A DNA stretch of 64,000 nucleotides from Parabacteroides timonensis (GCF_900128505.1 NZ_LT669941.1:421526-485525), one strand, 5' to 3'; positions 43,555 through 53,219 are shown, numbered from the stretch's first letter. Numbers and translations are program-made. The notes: generated by a model from the sequence alone, not told the origin.

Positions 43555-45738
43555 ATGAAACTCTTTAGAAATACCTTATTGTTATCCGCACTTTTGTTTC
43601 TGTCTGTGAATGTGTTTTCGCAGACACCCGGTGAAGAGCTAGAGCATATCCGGCAAAACTATATCCAATCTTTAATCGACTCCAACGATGATTCCGACCT
43701 GTTGAACCGTATTCTGTCGGGTATTCCGCCCGAAACGGAAATGTCGGATCAGATGGTCGTCGAGTTGCATCAGCGGTATCCCTTCAACATGGAGGAGATA
43801 AAAGGTTATATGGAACAGATCAATGAAGACGGTTCCTGGCCGGATATCAATTATGCGGATACCAAACGCAGCGGATGGGATGCGAAAAAGCATGCCGACC
43901 GTGTGTTGGAACTGGCTAAATTATATCATGCCGAGGGACCGTCCTGCACCTGGTCGCCCCGCTTCTCGACCGTGATCCATCAGGCACTCGATTATTGGTT
44001 TCGTACGAAGCCGGTCTGCAAGAACTGGTGGTATAACGAGATCGGCATTCCCAAGACTTTCGGTCCGGCTTTTATCCTGCTCCGTACACAGATGACGCCA
44101 GCCGAACAGAAGGAGGCCGTGAAGGTGATGGACAACGCACATTTCGGTATGACAGGACAAAATAAAGTATGGCTGGCCGGAAACGTATTGATGAAAGGGC
44201 TTTTACTAGACGATTATGAATTGGTGAAGGCTGCCCGCGACACGATCGTTTCCGAAATAACCACCGGACGCGAGGAGGGAATCAAGGGAGACTGGAGTTT
44301 CCACCAGCACGGGCCGCAGCAGCAATTCGGCAACTATGGACTGGCTTATCTTTCGGAGATGAGTTTTTACTCGGGATTGTTTGCCGGAACATCATTTGCC
44401 TTGAATACCGAACAGCAATCTATCCTGAATAACCTGTTGACGGAAGGTTACCGCTGGATCATCTGGCGTGGCTATATGGATGTAAATGCACTCGACCGCC
44501 AGTTGTTCCATAATGCTCCCATCCACAAGGCTCTTGCTATGGGAAATGCTGCGAACTCGCTCCGAAGAGGAAGTTCTCCTGCCGATGCCGGGAAGCTACA
44601 AGCTTTCCTCGACGATAATTACCCACCGCAACAACCCCGGGGAACTGCCTTTACCGGACAGAAACATTTCTGGGACTCGGACCAGACCATTCACCGTGCG
44701 CCGAAGTGGATGGCTTCCATAAAGATGGCTTCCGAGCGGGTGATTGGTACGGAACTTGTCAACGAAGACAATCTGAAAGGTTTTTATATGGGCGACGGTG
44801 CCACTTATATCTATCGTAACGGGGACGAATATATGAATGTTTTCCCTTTCTGGGATTGGCGTAAAATACCAGGTATAACTTCTTACGAGAGTGATGCACC
44901 GGTTCCGTCTCCACGTAGTTATGGTGCACATACCCGCAATGAAACGGCTTTTGTCGGAGGCGTGACCGATGGTCGCACAGGTATGACAGCTATGATCTTG
45001 AACCGTGACGGCCTTAACGCCCGTAAATCGTGGGTGATTACCGATGATTTCATGTTATGCCTGGGAGCCGGTATCCAGTCGGACAGTACGCTGAATATAA
45101 CAACTTCCATCGATCAGCGGAAGAAGCGGAGCGAATTGTCTTACTTCGAGAACAACCGCTGGAATCCGGTGAACGGTACGTTTACCGCCACTGGAAAGGC
45201 GTTGCGTTTCTTCCACGATAGTATTGGTTATATCCTGATGCAACCGGAGAACTGTGTGGCAATCTCAGAAAAGCGTTCCGGACGCTGGTCTGACTTTATG
45301 GGCTCATACACGCCGCAGACGGTGGAAGGAGAGGTGATATCTCTGTATATCCGTCACCAAAAGCAGGCTCCGGCCTCTTACCAATACCTTATCCTGCCGG
45401 CTTCTACCGCCGAACGAACGGCTTCTTTCCGCACGGAAGATATCCGTATACTTCGTAATGATGCCTCTATGCAGGCGGTGGCAATACCTGGTTCTTATTA
45501 TATTACCGCTTACGAAGAAGGAACGATCCGTCTGGCAACCGATCTGTCGCTGGAGATAAAAACGCCGGGTATTTACAAGATCGAAGAGAAAGACGGTAAT
45601 ATTCGTATCGATGCCGCCGATCCTACTCATACACAATCTTCTTTATCTATGAAGATCAACGATTATGACCTGAAGATAATCGTACCATCCGATCATGCTC
45701 CGGGGCAAAGTCTTTCTGCCGTTTGTGCCGCAATATAG
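43555..45738 (+). CDS. Polysaccharide lyase family 8 (chondroitin/hyaluronate-type lyase)
   Basis: A 727-aa exported enzyme (signal peptide about 1-22, VFSQ) with the PL8 plan: an N-terminal alpha/alpha toroid (about 30-370), then beta-sandwich domains. Catalytic landmarks are Asn161 in NWWYNEIGIP and His252 in SFHQHGPQQQFGNYG, where the following Tyr is the usual proton donor; ARKSW and TDDFMLCLGAGI in the sandwich also fit. The family cuts chondroitin, hyaluronan or xanthan by beta-elimination. Substrate is not decidable by eye, but host glycosaminoglycans are most common for gut Bacteroidales. There is no SusC/SusD pair and no sulfatase nearby. The start is 10 bp after the GT2 gene. Confidence 0.92.
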   Translation: MKLFRNTLLLSALLFLSVNVFSQTPGEELEHIRQNYIQSLIDSNDDSDLLNRILSGIPPETEMSDQMVVELHQRYPFNMEEIKGYMEQINEDGSWPDINYADTKRSGWDAKKHADRVLELAKLYHAEGPSCTWSPRFSTVIHQALDYWFRTKPVCKNWWYNEIGIPKTFGPAFILLRTQMTPAEQKEAVKVMDNAHFGMTGQNKVWLAGNVLMKGLLLDDYELVKAARDTIVSEITTGREEGIKGDWSFHQHGPQQQFGNYGLAYLSEMSFYSGLFAGTSFALNTEQQSILNNLLTEGYRWIIWRGYMDVNALDRQLFHNAPIHKALAMGNAANSLRRGSSPADAGKLQAFLDDNYPPQQPRGTAFTGQKHFWDSDQTIHRAPKWMASIKMASERVIGTELVNEDNLKGFYMGDGATYIYRNGDEYMNVFPFWDWRKIPGITSYESDAPVPSPRSYGAHTRNETAFVGGVTDGRTGMTAMILNRDGLNARKSWVITDDFMLCLGAGIQSDSTLNITTSIDQRKKRSELSYFENNRWNPVNGTFTATGKALRFFHDSIGYILMQPENCVAISEKRSGRWSDFMGSYTPQTVEGEVISLYIRHQKQAPASYQYLILPASTAERTASFRTEDIRILRNDASMQAVAIPGSYYITAYEEGTIRLATDLSLEIKTPGIYKIEEKDGNIRIDAADPTHTQSSLSMKINDYDLKIIVPSDHAPGQSLSAVCAAI

Positions 45739-45805
45739 ATTCAGACCTGTCAGATTTGAAAGATATACTGTCATTTTTATAAGCAGTCAGGGAGGATATA
45801 AGGTT

Positions 45806-45813
45806 TATTTTTG
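45806..45813 (+). promoter_or_regulatory. -7 promoter box for the GH106 gene
   Basis: TATTTTTG, an exact consensus match 51 bp before the ATG at 45864. Confidence 0.45.
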
Positions 45814-45863
45814 TCTGTATAAAAGCTCTCCGGAGTTTATTGTTATCTGTAAATTGATAGACT

Positions 45864-48800
45864 ATGACGAAAATAACACTTCTATCCTCCCTTGCCATTG
45901 GGGCTTGTCTGAGTTTCCTTTCCTGTAATAAAGGAGATATATCGGAGAACGATGCTTCTTTTGCCGATATCGAACAAGGTTTCCGTATGATCCCCGACAG
46001 TACACAGATTGGTGTTTACTGGTACTGGATTTCCGACAATATATCAAAAGAAGGTGTCGAACGGGATCTGGAAGCGATGAAGGTAGCCGGGATAAACCGT
46101 GCGTTTATCGGTAACATCGGTATAGACGGTATTGATTATGGCGATAATAAATTGTTAAGCCCTGAGTGGTGGGAGATATTGCATGCCGCATTGAAGAAGG
46201 CCACGGAGCTGGATATCGAGATCGGAATATTTAATAGCCCGGGATGGAGCCAGTCCGGAGGTCCTTGGGTGAAAAGTTCACAAGCCATGCGTTATCTGAC
46301 CTCTGCCGATACGATTGTAACCGGGCCTAAGCGTATGCAACTGGTTTTACCCTCTGTGGGAAAAGACGAACAGGATGTATGCGTTATCGCTTATCCTTCG
46401 CCGGGTAAGGCAGTAGCGGAAAAGAGTTGGACCATAAATAAGAAGTCCGGGCAGCCGGCTTCCTCCGTCTTGATCTTCGATGGAGAAGAAACTATACGTA
46501 CATTAATCTATCAGGCTAACACTCCTTTTAAAACAACTGCAAAACTGTGGGTTAAAAAGGGAGGGCAGGAAAAACTGGTACGGCAGTTCACTATCGACCG
46601 GAGTAATCCGGCTCTTAATGTGGGCTTTATTCCTTACGCTCCGGTTGTTATCTCTCTACCGGAAACCACTGCTTCGCAGTTTCGTCTGGAGATGTCCGCC
46701 GAGGGAGACGGTGTAGGGGAAGTGACACTTTCTTCTTCTCCGATGGTAGAGCGCTATCCTGAAAAGTCGTTAGCCAAGATGTTCCAGACTCCGTTGCCTA
46801 TGTGGGATGATTATCTCTGGGAGAAACAGCCGGCCGTGAACGATGCTTCTTTACTGGTCTCTCCGGAGGCGATTAAAGACCTGACGGTTTTCTCCCGAGA
46901 AGGGGTGTTGGACTGGGAAGTGCCTGAAGGAGACTGGGTGATCCGCCGGATGGTTATGTTGCCGACAGGTGTAACGAACTCCCCGGCAGCGCCCGAAGCA
47001 ACCGGGCCTGAGATCGATAAGATGAGCCGGGAACATGTGGCTTTCCATTTCGATGCCTTTATCGGCGAGATATTGAAACGTATCCCGGAAGCCGACAGGA
47101 AAAGCTTTAAAGTCGTAGTACAGGATAGTTATGAAACCGGAGGACAAAACTGGACGGATGATATGATTGCTGTTTTCAGAGAACGCTACGGATATGATCC
47201 GGTTCCTTACCTTCCGGCCTTGAATGGGGTTGTAGTGGGAAGTCCAGATCTGTCAGACCGTTTCCTATGGGACTTGCGGCGGTTGGTGGCCGACCGGGTT
47301 TCTTACGATTATGTAGGTGGCTTGCGGGATGTTTGCCATCAGTACGGATTGACAACCTGGCTGGAGAATTACGGGCATTGGGGATTTCCGGGTGAATTTC
47401 TGCAATATGGCGGACAGTCTGACGAGATAGCCGGAGAGTTCTGGAGTGAAGGTTCGCTGGGAGATATCGAGAACCGGGCTGCCTCTTCCTGCGGACATAT
47501 CTATGGGAAGAAACGGATCTGGGCCGAGTCGTTTACCAGCGGTGGACCTGCTTTCAGCCGTTATCCTTACCTGATGAAGCAACGTGGGGACCGCTTCTTT
47601 ACGGAAGGGATAAACAGCACTTTATTACATTTGTTTATTCATCAGCCGTTTGAAGACCGTGAACCGGGATTGGATGCCTGGTTCGGAAACGAATTCAACC
47701 GGAAGAATACCTGGTTCAGCCAGATGGATGTTTTCATCGAATATCTGAAAAGATGTAATTTCATGCTGCAACAAGGCCAATATGTAGCAGATGTTGCCTA
47801 TTTCATCGGAGAAGATGCTCCCAAGATGACCGGTGTCTGTACACCGGAACTCCCGACAGGGTATTCTTTCGACTATATCAATGGAGAAGTTCTGCTGGAA
47901 CATGCAACAGTGGAAGGTGGCAACATCGTTTTATCGAGTGGAATGAAATATCGTCTGCTTGTTTTGCCCCAGTTGGAAACAATGCGTCCGGAAGTACTGC
48001 GGAAGATAAAGGAGTTGTTGTTGGCTGGTGCCTGCATTATGGGACCTGCCCCTGTCTGTTCTCCCAGCCTGAGCAATTATCCGGCAGCCGACCAGGAAGT
48101 AAACTCTTTGGCTGCTGAACTTTGGGGCAATCAAACGGAACCAATGCGTACTATCGGAAAGGGACGTTTATTTATGCCGTCCACCTCTTTGCAGCCTGTA
48201 TTGGATGCTCTGGATATAAAAGCCGATTTAAGCGTTGCTTCGGATAGTCCTGTTTTGTTTATTCATCGTGCGACACAGGAAGGTGATATTTATTTCATTT
48301 CTAACCAGAGTGAAACACCGATTGAGATAACTCCTTCTTTCCGTGTGACTGGTAAAATACCGGAACTTTGGAATCCGTTGACGGCAGAGATACGTAGCTT
48401 GCCCGAGTTTACGTGTTCCGGTGGAGCAACAACCGTCCCTATACGTCTGGAAGGTTATGAAAGTTCATTTATTATTTTCCGTAAGAAAGGTGCTCCCAAG
48501 GGAACGACTGCCCGGAATTATCCGCGTAAAGAGATACTTGCCGCAATAACTTCTCCCTGGCAAGTCACTTTTGAAAAGGGGAAAAGAGGGCCTGAGGGAA
48601 CCGTTGCTTTTCCGGAGCTAAAGGACTGGACAAAGCATGCCGATCCTTCTATCCGTTATTTCTCAGGAAAGGCAGTTTACACCAATCGGATCACACTGGA
48701 TGAATTACCGCAGAAAGCACTTTACCTGGATCTGGGAAAAGTTATGGTGATGGCGAAAGTAAAGATCAACGGACAATATGCCGGTGGTGTCTGGACAACG

Positions 48801-49019
48801 CCTTACCGCCTGCCTGTCGGGGAGTTCCTGCAAAAAGGAGAAAACCTGATCGAAGTGGAAGTAGTGAATAACTGGATGAATCGTTTGATCGGCGATGAAG
48901 CATTACCCGAAAATGAACGGGCTACCTGGACAAACGTGAATCCCTGGAAATCCGACTCGCCTCTGCAATCGTCCGGTTTGCTCGGTCCGGTAGAAATTCA
49001 GGCTTATTCTTATGAATAA
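45864..49019 (+). CDS. GH106-family alpha-L-rhamnosidase-like glycosyl hydrolase, lipoprotein
   Basis: A 1051-aa lipoprotein (lipobox FLSC, Cys21). The N-terminal barrel begins IGVYWYWISDNISKEGVERDLEAMKVAGI, the diagnostic opening of GH106 and related unclassified rhamnosidases, followed by NSPGWSQSGGPWV. Mid-protein WLENYGHWGFPGEFLQYGGQ and WSEGSLGDIENRAASSCGHIYGKKRIWAESFTSGG carry the acidic residues expected for catalysis. A galactose-binding-like domain (KVKINGQYAGGVWTTPYRL) closes the protein. Rhamnose-containing plant pectin (RG-I/RG-II) is the usual substrate of the family, which would make it an odd partner for the PL8 lyase before it. It has its own promoter box. Confidence 0.88.
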   Translation: MTKITLLSSLAIGACLSFLSCNKGDISENDASFADIEQGFRMIPDSTQIGVYWYWISDNISKEGVERDLEAMKVAGINRAFIGNIGIDGIDYGDNKLLSPEWWEILHAALKKATELDIEIGIFNSPGWSQSGGPWVKSSQAMRYLTSADTIVTGPKRMQLVLPSVGKDEQDVCVIAYPSPGKAVAEKSWTINKKSGQPASSVLIFDGEETIRTLIYQANTPFKTTAKLWVKKGGQEKLVRQFTIDRSNPALNVGFIPYAPVVISLPETTASQFRLEMSAEGDGVGEVTLSSSPMVERYPEKSLAKMFQTPLPMWDDYLWEKQPAVNDASLLVSPEAIKDLTVFSREGVLDWEVPEGDWVIRRMVMLPTGVTNSPAAPEATGPEIDKMSREHVAFHFDAFIGEILKRIPEADRKSFKVVVQDSYETGGQNWTDDMIAVFRERYGYDPVPYLPALNGVVVGSPDLSDRFLWDLRRLVADRVSYDYVGGLRDVCHQYGLTTWLENYGHWGFPGEFLQYGGQSDEIAGEFWSEGSLGDIENRAASSCGHIYGKKRIWAESFTSGGPAFSRYPYLMKQRGDRFFTEGINSTLLHLFIHQPFEDREPGLDAWFGNEFNRKNTWFSQMDVFIEYLKRCNFMLQQGQYVADVAYFIGEDAPKMTGVCTPELPTGYSFDYINGEVLLEHATVEGGNIVLSSGMKYRLLVLPQLETMRPEVLRKIKELLLAGACIMGPAPVCSPSLSNYPAADQEVNSLAAELWGNQTEPMRTIGKGRLFMPSTSLQPVLDALDIKADLSVASDSPVLFIHRATQEGDIYFISNQSETPIEITPSFRVTGKIPELWNPLTAEIRSLPEFTCSGGATTVPIRLEGYESSFIIFRKKGAPKGTTARNYPRKEILAAITSPWQVTFEKGKRGPEGTVAFPELKDWTKHADPSIRYFSGKAVYTNRITLDELPQKALYLDLGKVMVMAKVKINGQYAGGVWTTPYRLPVGEFLQKGENLIEVEVVNNWMNRLIGDEALPENERATWTNVNPWKSDSPLQSSGLLGPVEIQAYSYE

Positions 49020-49055
49020 CCGCTCCGGCTTGTGTTGTTTTTGAATAGAATCATG

Positions 49056-49063
49056 TACATTTG
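49056..49063 (+). promoter_or_regulatory. -7 promoter box for pyrC
   Basis: TACATTTG, an exact consensus match 20 bp before the ATG at 49084. It overlaps the GTG at 49063 that would begin a longer frame, so the longer start is unlikely. Confidence 0.55.
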
Positions 49064-49083
49064 TGACAATAAACACAAAATAT

Positions 49084-50424
49084 ATGAATAAAATTCTGAT
49101 AAAAAACGCTTGCATCATTAACGAGGGACGTATGTTTAAGGGATCAGTCCTCATTGATGGAGATAAGATAGCCGAAGTTATTGAAGGAACCGTTCCTGAA
49201 ACGACAGGAAACGTACAGGTAATCGATGCCGAAGGTAAACTCCTGTTGCCGGGAGCCATCGACGACCAGGTGCATTTCCGCGAACCGGGCCTGACGCATA
49301 AGGGAGACATAGCCAGTGAAAGCCGTGCCGCCGTAGCCGGTGGTATAACGACCTTTATGGATATGCCGAACACCAAGCCGCAGACAACTACCGTCACCGA
49401 TCTGGAATGGAAGTTACAACGAGGTGCGGAAACCTCTGCTGCCAACTATTCTTTCTTTTTCGGAGGAACGAACGATAACATGGATGAGATCCGTAAACTG
49501 GATCGTAGCCGTGTGCCGGGCTTGAAGCTCTTTCTCGGTTCTTCAACGGGAAATATGCTGGTAGATAAAAAAGAAAGTCTCGAACGTATCTTCGGCGAAG
49601 CAGATATGCTGATTGCCATCCATGCGGAAAAAGAAGAAGTGATCAAACGTAACCTGGCCTATTACACCGGACTGTATGGCGAGAATCTCGATATTTCCTA
49701 CCATAGCAAGATCAGAAGTGAAGAGGCTTGTTATGCATCCTCTTCGGAAGCGGTAGAATTGGCAACGCGCCTGAACTCCCGTTTACATATTCTCCATCTG
49801 TCTACCGCCAAAGAGTTGACATTGCTGAGTAACGCAATCCCTTTGAGCGAAAAGAAAATTACAGGCGAGGTATGTGTGCACCATCTCTGGTTCCACGATG
49901 GCGATTATGCTAAGTACGGCAACCGGATCAAATGGAACCCTTCCATCAAGACGCTGGCCGACCGTATCGCTTTGCGTGATGCGGTTAAAAATAATACGAT
50001 CGATATCGTGGCTACCGACCATGCTCCGCACTTATTGTCGGAGAAGGAGGGAAGCTGCCTAAAGGCTGCTTCGGGTGGTCCGTTGGTACAACATTCATTG
50101 GTGGCTATGCTCGAAATGGTCGCTGAAGGTTGTTTTACGTATGAAAAGGTGGTGGAAAAGATGGCACATATGCCGGCAGAACTATTCCATATCGACCGTC
50201 GCGGATATATCCGTCCGGGTTATTATGCCGACCTTGTACTGGTCGATCCGGAAAAGAGCTGGACAGTTGCTCCCGAAAATATAATGTATAAATGCGGCTG
50301 GTCGCCTTTTGAAGGAACGACCTTCCATCACAGTGTCTCCCAAACATTCGTGAACGGAGAGCTGGTTTATGATAATGGCAACATCAATGATACCGTTCGG
50401 GGAATGGAAGTCCGGTATATTTGA
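49084..50424 (+). CDS. pyrC: Dihydroorotase
   Basis: A 446-aa amidohydrolase of pyrimidine synthesis that closes carbamoyl-aspartate to dihydroorotate. Present are the metal-site strand GAIDDQVHFREPGLTHKGD, GLKLFLGSSTGN in the region of the carboxylated Lys, LHILHLSTA, and the catalytic Asp in VATDHAPHL. The first His of the usual D-x-H-x-H metal motif is Gln here (DDQVHF), a substitution I recall from other Bacteroidota PyrC proteins, so the enzyme is presumed active. Promoter box at 49056-49063. Three bases after the stop the MATE gene starts, so they share a transcript. Confidence 0.93.
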   Translation: MNKILIKNACIINEGRMFKGSVLIDGDKIAEVIEGTVPETTGNVQVIDAEGKLLLPGAIDDQVHFREPGLTHKGDIASESRAAVAGGITTFMDMPNTKPQTTTVTDLEWKLQRGAETSAANYSFFFGGTNDNMDEIRKLDRSRVPGLKLFLGSSTGNMLVDKKESLERIFGEADMLIAIHAEKEEVIKRNLAYYTGLYGENLDISYHSKIRSEEACYASSSEAVELATRLNSRLHILHLSTAKELTLLSNAIPLSEKKITGEVCVHHLWFHDGDYAKYGNRIKWNPSIKTLADRIALRDAVKNNTIDIVATDHAPHLLSEKEGSCLKAASGGPLVQHSLVAMLEMVAEGCFTYEKVVEKMAHMPAELFHIDRRGYIRPGYYADLVLVDPEKSWTVAPENIMYKCGWSPFEGTTFHHSVSQTFVNGELVYDNGNINDTVRGMEVRYI

Positions 50425-50427
50425 TTC

Positions 50428-51786
50428 ATGAATAATATATACGAAGAGCGGCTGGGTACCGATAGGATGTTGCCGCTTGTTTTCCGGATGGCACTTCCTG
50501 CGGTAGTTGCCCAGATGGTCAATTTGCTTTATAATATAGTAGACCGCATTTATATCGGCCATATTCCCGGAATAGGAACTCCGGCGTTGGCCGGTATCGG
50601 TGTAGCAGGTTCTATTATTATCCTGATCTCCGCTTTTTCTGCTATCGTGGCCGGTGGAGGTGCTCCGCTTGCTGCTATTGCACTCGGGCAGGGTAACCGT
50701 CAGCAGGCCGGAAGGATACTTGGGAATGGTTTTGTCCTGTTATTATTATTCACGGTCCTGACATCCAGCCTGTCATATATATTCATGGAGCCGATATTGT
50801 TGTTTACCGGCGCATCCGAACAAACGCTGGGGTATGCGACAGACTATCTTTCGATCTATCTTATCGGAACCTTGTTTGTGGAGATATCGGTCGGTTTGAA
50901 TACTTTTATCAATACGCAGGGACGTCCTGCCATAGCGATGTGGTCGGTGGTGATTGGTGCCATACTCAATATCCTGCTCGATCCGCTTTTCATTTTTGTA
51001 TTCAATATGGGGGTGAAAGGTGCGGCCTTGGCCACTATTATCTCGCAGGCCGCCACTGCTATCTGGGTGTTGTCGTTCCTGACTTCTTCCCGTGCTTCCC
51101 TGCGGCTCGAAGTCAATTATATGAAACCGGATAAAAAGGTGATCGGGGCTATACTGGCACTTGGCGCTTCACCTTTTATTATGGCAAGTACCGAAAGCCT
51201 GGTCGGTTTCGTTCTGAACGGGACATTGAAGACGTTTGGGGACATTTATGTGAGTGCATTGACTGTCATGCAGAGCGCCATGCTTTTTGTGAGTGTGCCG
51301 CTTACCGGGTTTGCCTTGGGTTTTGTACCCATAGTGAGTTATAATTACGGACATGGAAACAAGAAACGGGTAAAGGAATGTTTCAAGATAGCGATGACCT
51401 TTATGTTCCTGTTCAACTTAATTTTGATGTTGTTGATGATCTTGTTCCCGTCGGTTATCGCTTCTGCTTTTACGTCAGACCAGGAACTGATACAAACAGT
51501 AACGGAAGTGATGCCTGTCTTTTTAGCGGGAATGACCATTTTCGGTTTGCAACGTGCCTGCCAGAATATGTTCGTTGCTCTCGGGCAGGCCAAGATATCT
51601 ATCTTTATCGCATTGCTTCGTAAGGTCTTTCTACTTGTCCCGCTGGCCCTGATCTTGCCGCGTTTCATGGGGATGATCGGCGTTTATTCAGCGGAGGCTA
51701 TATCAGATGCGACGGCAGCCATTTGTTGTACGATTATTTTTGCCATACAGTTTCCGAAGATCTTGAATAAAATGACTGCATTGTAA
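50428..51786 (+). CDS. MATE family efflux transporter (second copy)
   Basis: A 452-aa multidrug/toxin exporter with about 12 spans in two halves: LVFRMALPAVVAQMVNLLYNIVDRIYIG at the start, the GGGAPLAAIALGQGNRQQAG loop, VFNMGVKGAALATIISQ, and GFALGFVPIVSYNYGHGNKKR in the second half. It is clearly a paralogue of the 11.3 kb gene but distant from it, and belongs to the group with a longer N-terminal segment. It starts 3 bp after pyrC, so translation is probably coupled. Substrate unknown. Confidence 0.9.
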   Translation: MNNIYEERLGTDRMLPLVFRMALPAVVAQMVNLLYNIVDRIYIGHIPGIGTPALAGIGVAGSIIILISAFSAIVAGGGAPLAAIALGQGNRQQAGRILGNGFVLLLLFTVLTSSLSYIFMEPILLFTGASEQTLGYATDYLSIYLIGTLFVEISVGLNTFINTQGRPAIAMWSVVIGAILNILLDPLFIFVFNMGVKGAALATIISQAATAIWVLSFLTSSRASLRLEVNYMKPDKKVIGAILALGASPFIMASTESLVGFVLNGTLKTFGDIYVSALTVMQSAMLFVSVPLTGFALGFVPIVSYNYGHGNKKRVKECFKIAMTFMFLFNLILMLLMILFPSVIASAFTSDQELIQTVTEVMPVFLAGMTIFGLQRACQNMFVALGQAKISIFIALLRKVFLLVPLALILPRFMGMIGVYSAEAISDATAAICCTIIFAIQFPKILNKMTAL

Positions 51787-51860
51787 GAAAATGTTTTGAA
51801 TTTGTTTTTGTCAGAAGGGAATGTTTCACATATTGTCAGTTTTGAATGTAGTTTCGTTGG

Positions 51861-51886
51861 TAGGGGCGGTTCGCGAACCGCCCTTA
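51861..51886. repeat. Dispersed GTA-n-palindrome-n-TAC repeat, copy 3 (intergenic)
   Basis: The 20-bp perfect palindrome at 51864-51883 is identical to copies 1 and 2, with flanks GTA-G and T-TAC. It lies in the 173-bp gap between the convergent MATE and queE genes; the rest of that gap shows nothing. Confidence 0.9.
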
Positions 51887-51959
51887 CAGGCGCCGTCATA
51901 ATGGAACAGGCAGGTTCAATATTTTCTATATTAGAATACCCTTTTATATATGTAACCGA

Positions 51960-52505
51960 TCAAGGTATATCGATCAACTTATGGGTTTGCAGGCTGAGTT
52001 GCCATTCCGGATGCTGCAGGATGTATTTTACAATCTCTGCCGTATTCCTGCATGAACAAGGTTGTATGTAATGATGTTTTGCCGGCAGGTCGATGTAGGC
52101 CGATAGATCCTGGCCCAGATAGACTACCTTTACTTCATCCATCCTGTCGATACGGATTGGTGCACCTTCTTTCGGCGAACAAGTCACCCAGTCGATACCT
52201 TCCGGTAACTTCCGGGTCCCATTTGTCTCTATACATATATACTTGCCTGCTTTGTGGAGCAGGTCGATGAACTCTTCATCGATCCATAAAGAAGGTTCTC
52301 CACCGGTCAGAACGACCAGGTTGGACGGATAGACAGAGATAGCCTTGATGATTTCTTCATCGGACATCAATGTTCCTTCCTCATGTTCTGTATCGCAAAA
52401 ACTACACTTTAGGTTACATCCTGAAAAACGGATAAAGATTGCTGCTTTTCCTGTGTGATAACCTTCGCCTTGCAGGCTGTAAAAAATCTCATTAATCTTT
52501 CTCAT
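51960..52505 (-). CDS. queE: 7-carboxy-7-deazaguanine synthase (radical SAM)
   Basis: A 181-aa radical-SAM enzyme converting carboxytetrahydropterin to 7-carboxy-7-deazaguanine on the way to queuosine in tRNA. The cluster motif C-x3-C-x2-C (Cys30, Cys34, Cys37: SGCNLKCSFCDTEH) is intact. The N-terminus INEIFYSLQGEGYHTGKAAIFIR and VVLTGGEPSL are typical. The length is at the short end of the family, as usual in Bacteroidota. Its start lies 14 bp inside the end of queD, so the two are translated together. Confidence 0.94.
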   Translation of the reverse strand: MRKINEIFYSLQGEGYHTGKAAIFIRFSGCNLKCSFCDTEHEEGTLMSDEEIIKAISVYPSNLVVLTGGEPSLWIDEEFIDLLHKAGKYICIETNGTRKLPEGIDWVTCSPKEGAPIRIDRMDEVKVVYLGQDLSAYIDLPAKHHYIQPCSCRNTAEIVKYILQHPEWQLSLQTHKLIDIP

Positions 52506-52824
52506 AGATCGCTGTGTTTGATTCTGATTCTTTTATTTCTACTCTGTAGCAGGTGGGTAGCTGGTCACAGATCCACCGTGCAATGTTCTCTGCCGTCGGG
52601 TTAAAGGGGAGAACTTCATTTAAATTTTGATGATCGAGTTTGCTCTTGATAGTCTCTTTGATATGGCTGAAATCGATTACCATACCATCGGCGTTCAATT
52701 CTTTCGAGCGACAATAAACTGTGATGATCCAGTTGTGACCATGCAGGTTCTCACATTTACTGGAATAGGAAAGTTTCAGGCTATGTGCTGCTGAAACCTC
52801 CATTCGCTTAATTACGGTATACAT
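52492..52824 (-). CDS. queD: 6-carboxy-5,6,7,8-tetrahydropterin synthase
   Basis: A 110-aa PTPS-fold enzyme catalysing the step before QueE. Zinc ligands His14, His28 and His30 (SAAH and LHGHNW), the catalytic Cys24 in SSKCENLHGH, and the late Glu in VEIKESES match the family. The frame is open to 52908, but the upstream 28 residues have no family counterpart and overlap the promoter box at 52883-52890, so ATG 52824 is chosen. It overlaps queE by 14 bp. Confidence 0.93.
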   Translation of the reverse strand: MYTVIKRMEVSAAHSLKLSYSSKCENLHGHNWIITVYCRSKELNADGMVIDFSHIKETIKSKLDHQNLNEVLPFNPTAENIARWICDQLPTCYRVEIKESESNTAIYEKD

Positions 52825-52882
52825 GGAAAAAAGATAATTTAAACGTTTATACTCTGTACCTGATGTCACCTTGATACGGGTG

Positions 52883-52890
52883 CAAAAATA
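52883..52890 (-). promoter_or_regulatory. -7 promoter box for queD-queE
   Basis: TATTTTTG followed by CA on the minus strand, an exact consensus match about 58 bp before the chosen queD ATG. Confidence 0.5.
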
Positions 52891-53182
52891 CACAAAATAC
52901 ACATGCAACCATCGGTTCCCTACCTGTCGTATTTATTAAAAAAACATTTGTATATTTGCAAGTATTAGAATGTTAACTCCCTTTCTTTGCGAGAAGGAAA
53001 ATAGATATAAAGTAGCAATAAGTAAAAATACTTGCGTTATTTTGCTTGCTATTCGATGAAATATGTGTGCATTTGTGTTGGTAAACCAATATTTAAGCAA
53101 CGGGAGAAAATGTTAAAAAAAAGAAGAAGCTGCAAATAAGTTTCGATAATTTTAAAAATGTGTTTTATAATATCTTTTTTTA

Positions 53183-53214
53183 TTTGCGCAGTAACATAAA
53201 ATCCCGCATCTTTG
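53183..53214 (+). promoter_or_regulatory. Strong promoter of a gene-less transcript
   Basis: A -33-type TTTG (53183-53186), a 20-bp spacer and the -7-type CATCTTTG (53207-53214; one base from consensus), then CATGCA. Spacing is that of strong Bacteroidota promoters. The upstream part of the gap (52909-53180) is AT-rich; it holds one further TATATTTG box (52951-52958) and nothing else I can support. Confidence 0.6.
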
Positions 53215-53219
53215 CATGC

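Noticed and set aside
52825..52908. Longer N-terminus of queD
   Set aside because: It overlaps an exact promoter box and has no match to the PTPS fold.
52970..53059. 29-codon frame after a TATATTTG box in the queD-STN gap
   Set aside because: The composition is not protein-like in a convincing way and there is no ribosome site; it was left unannotated.
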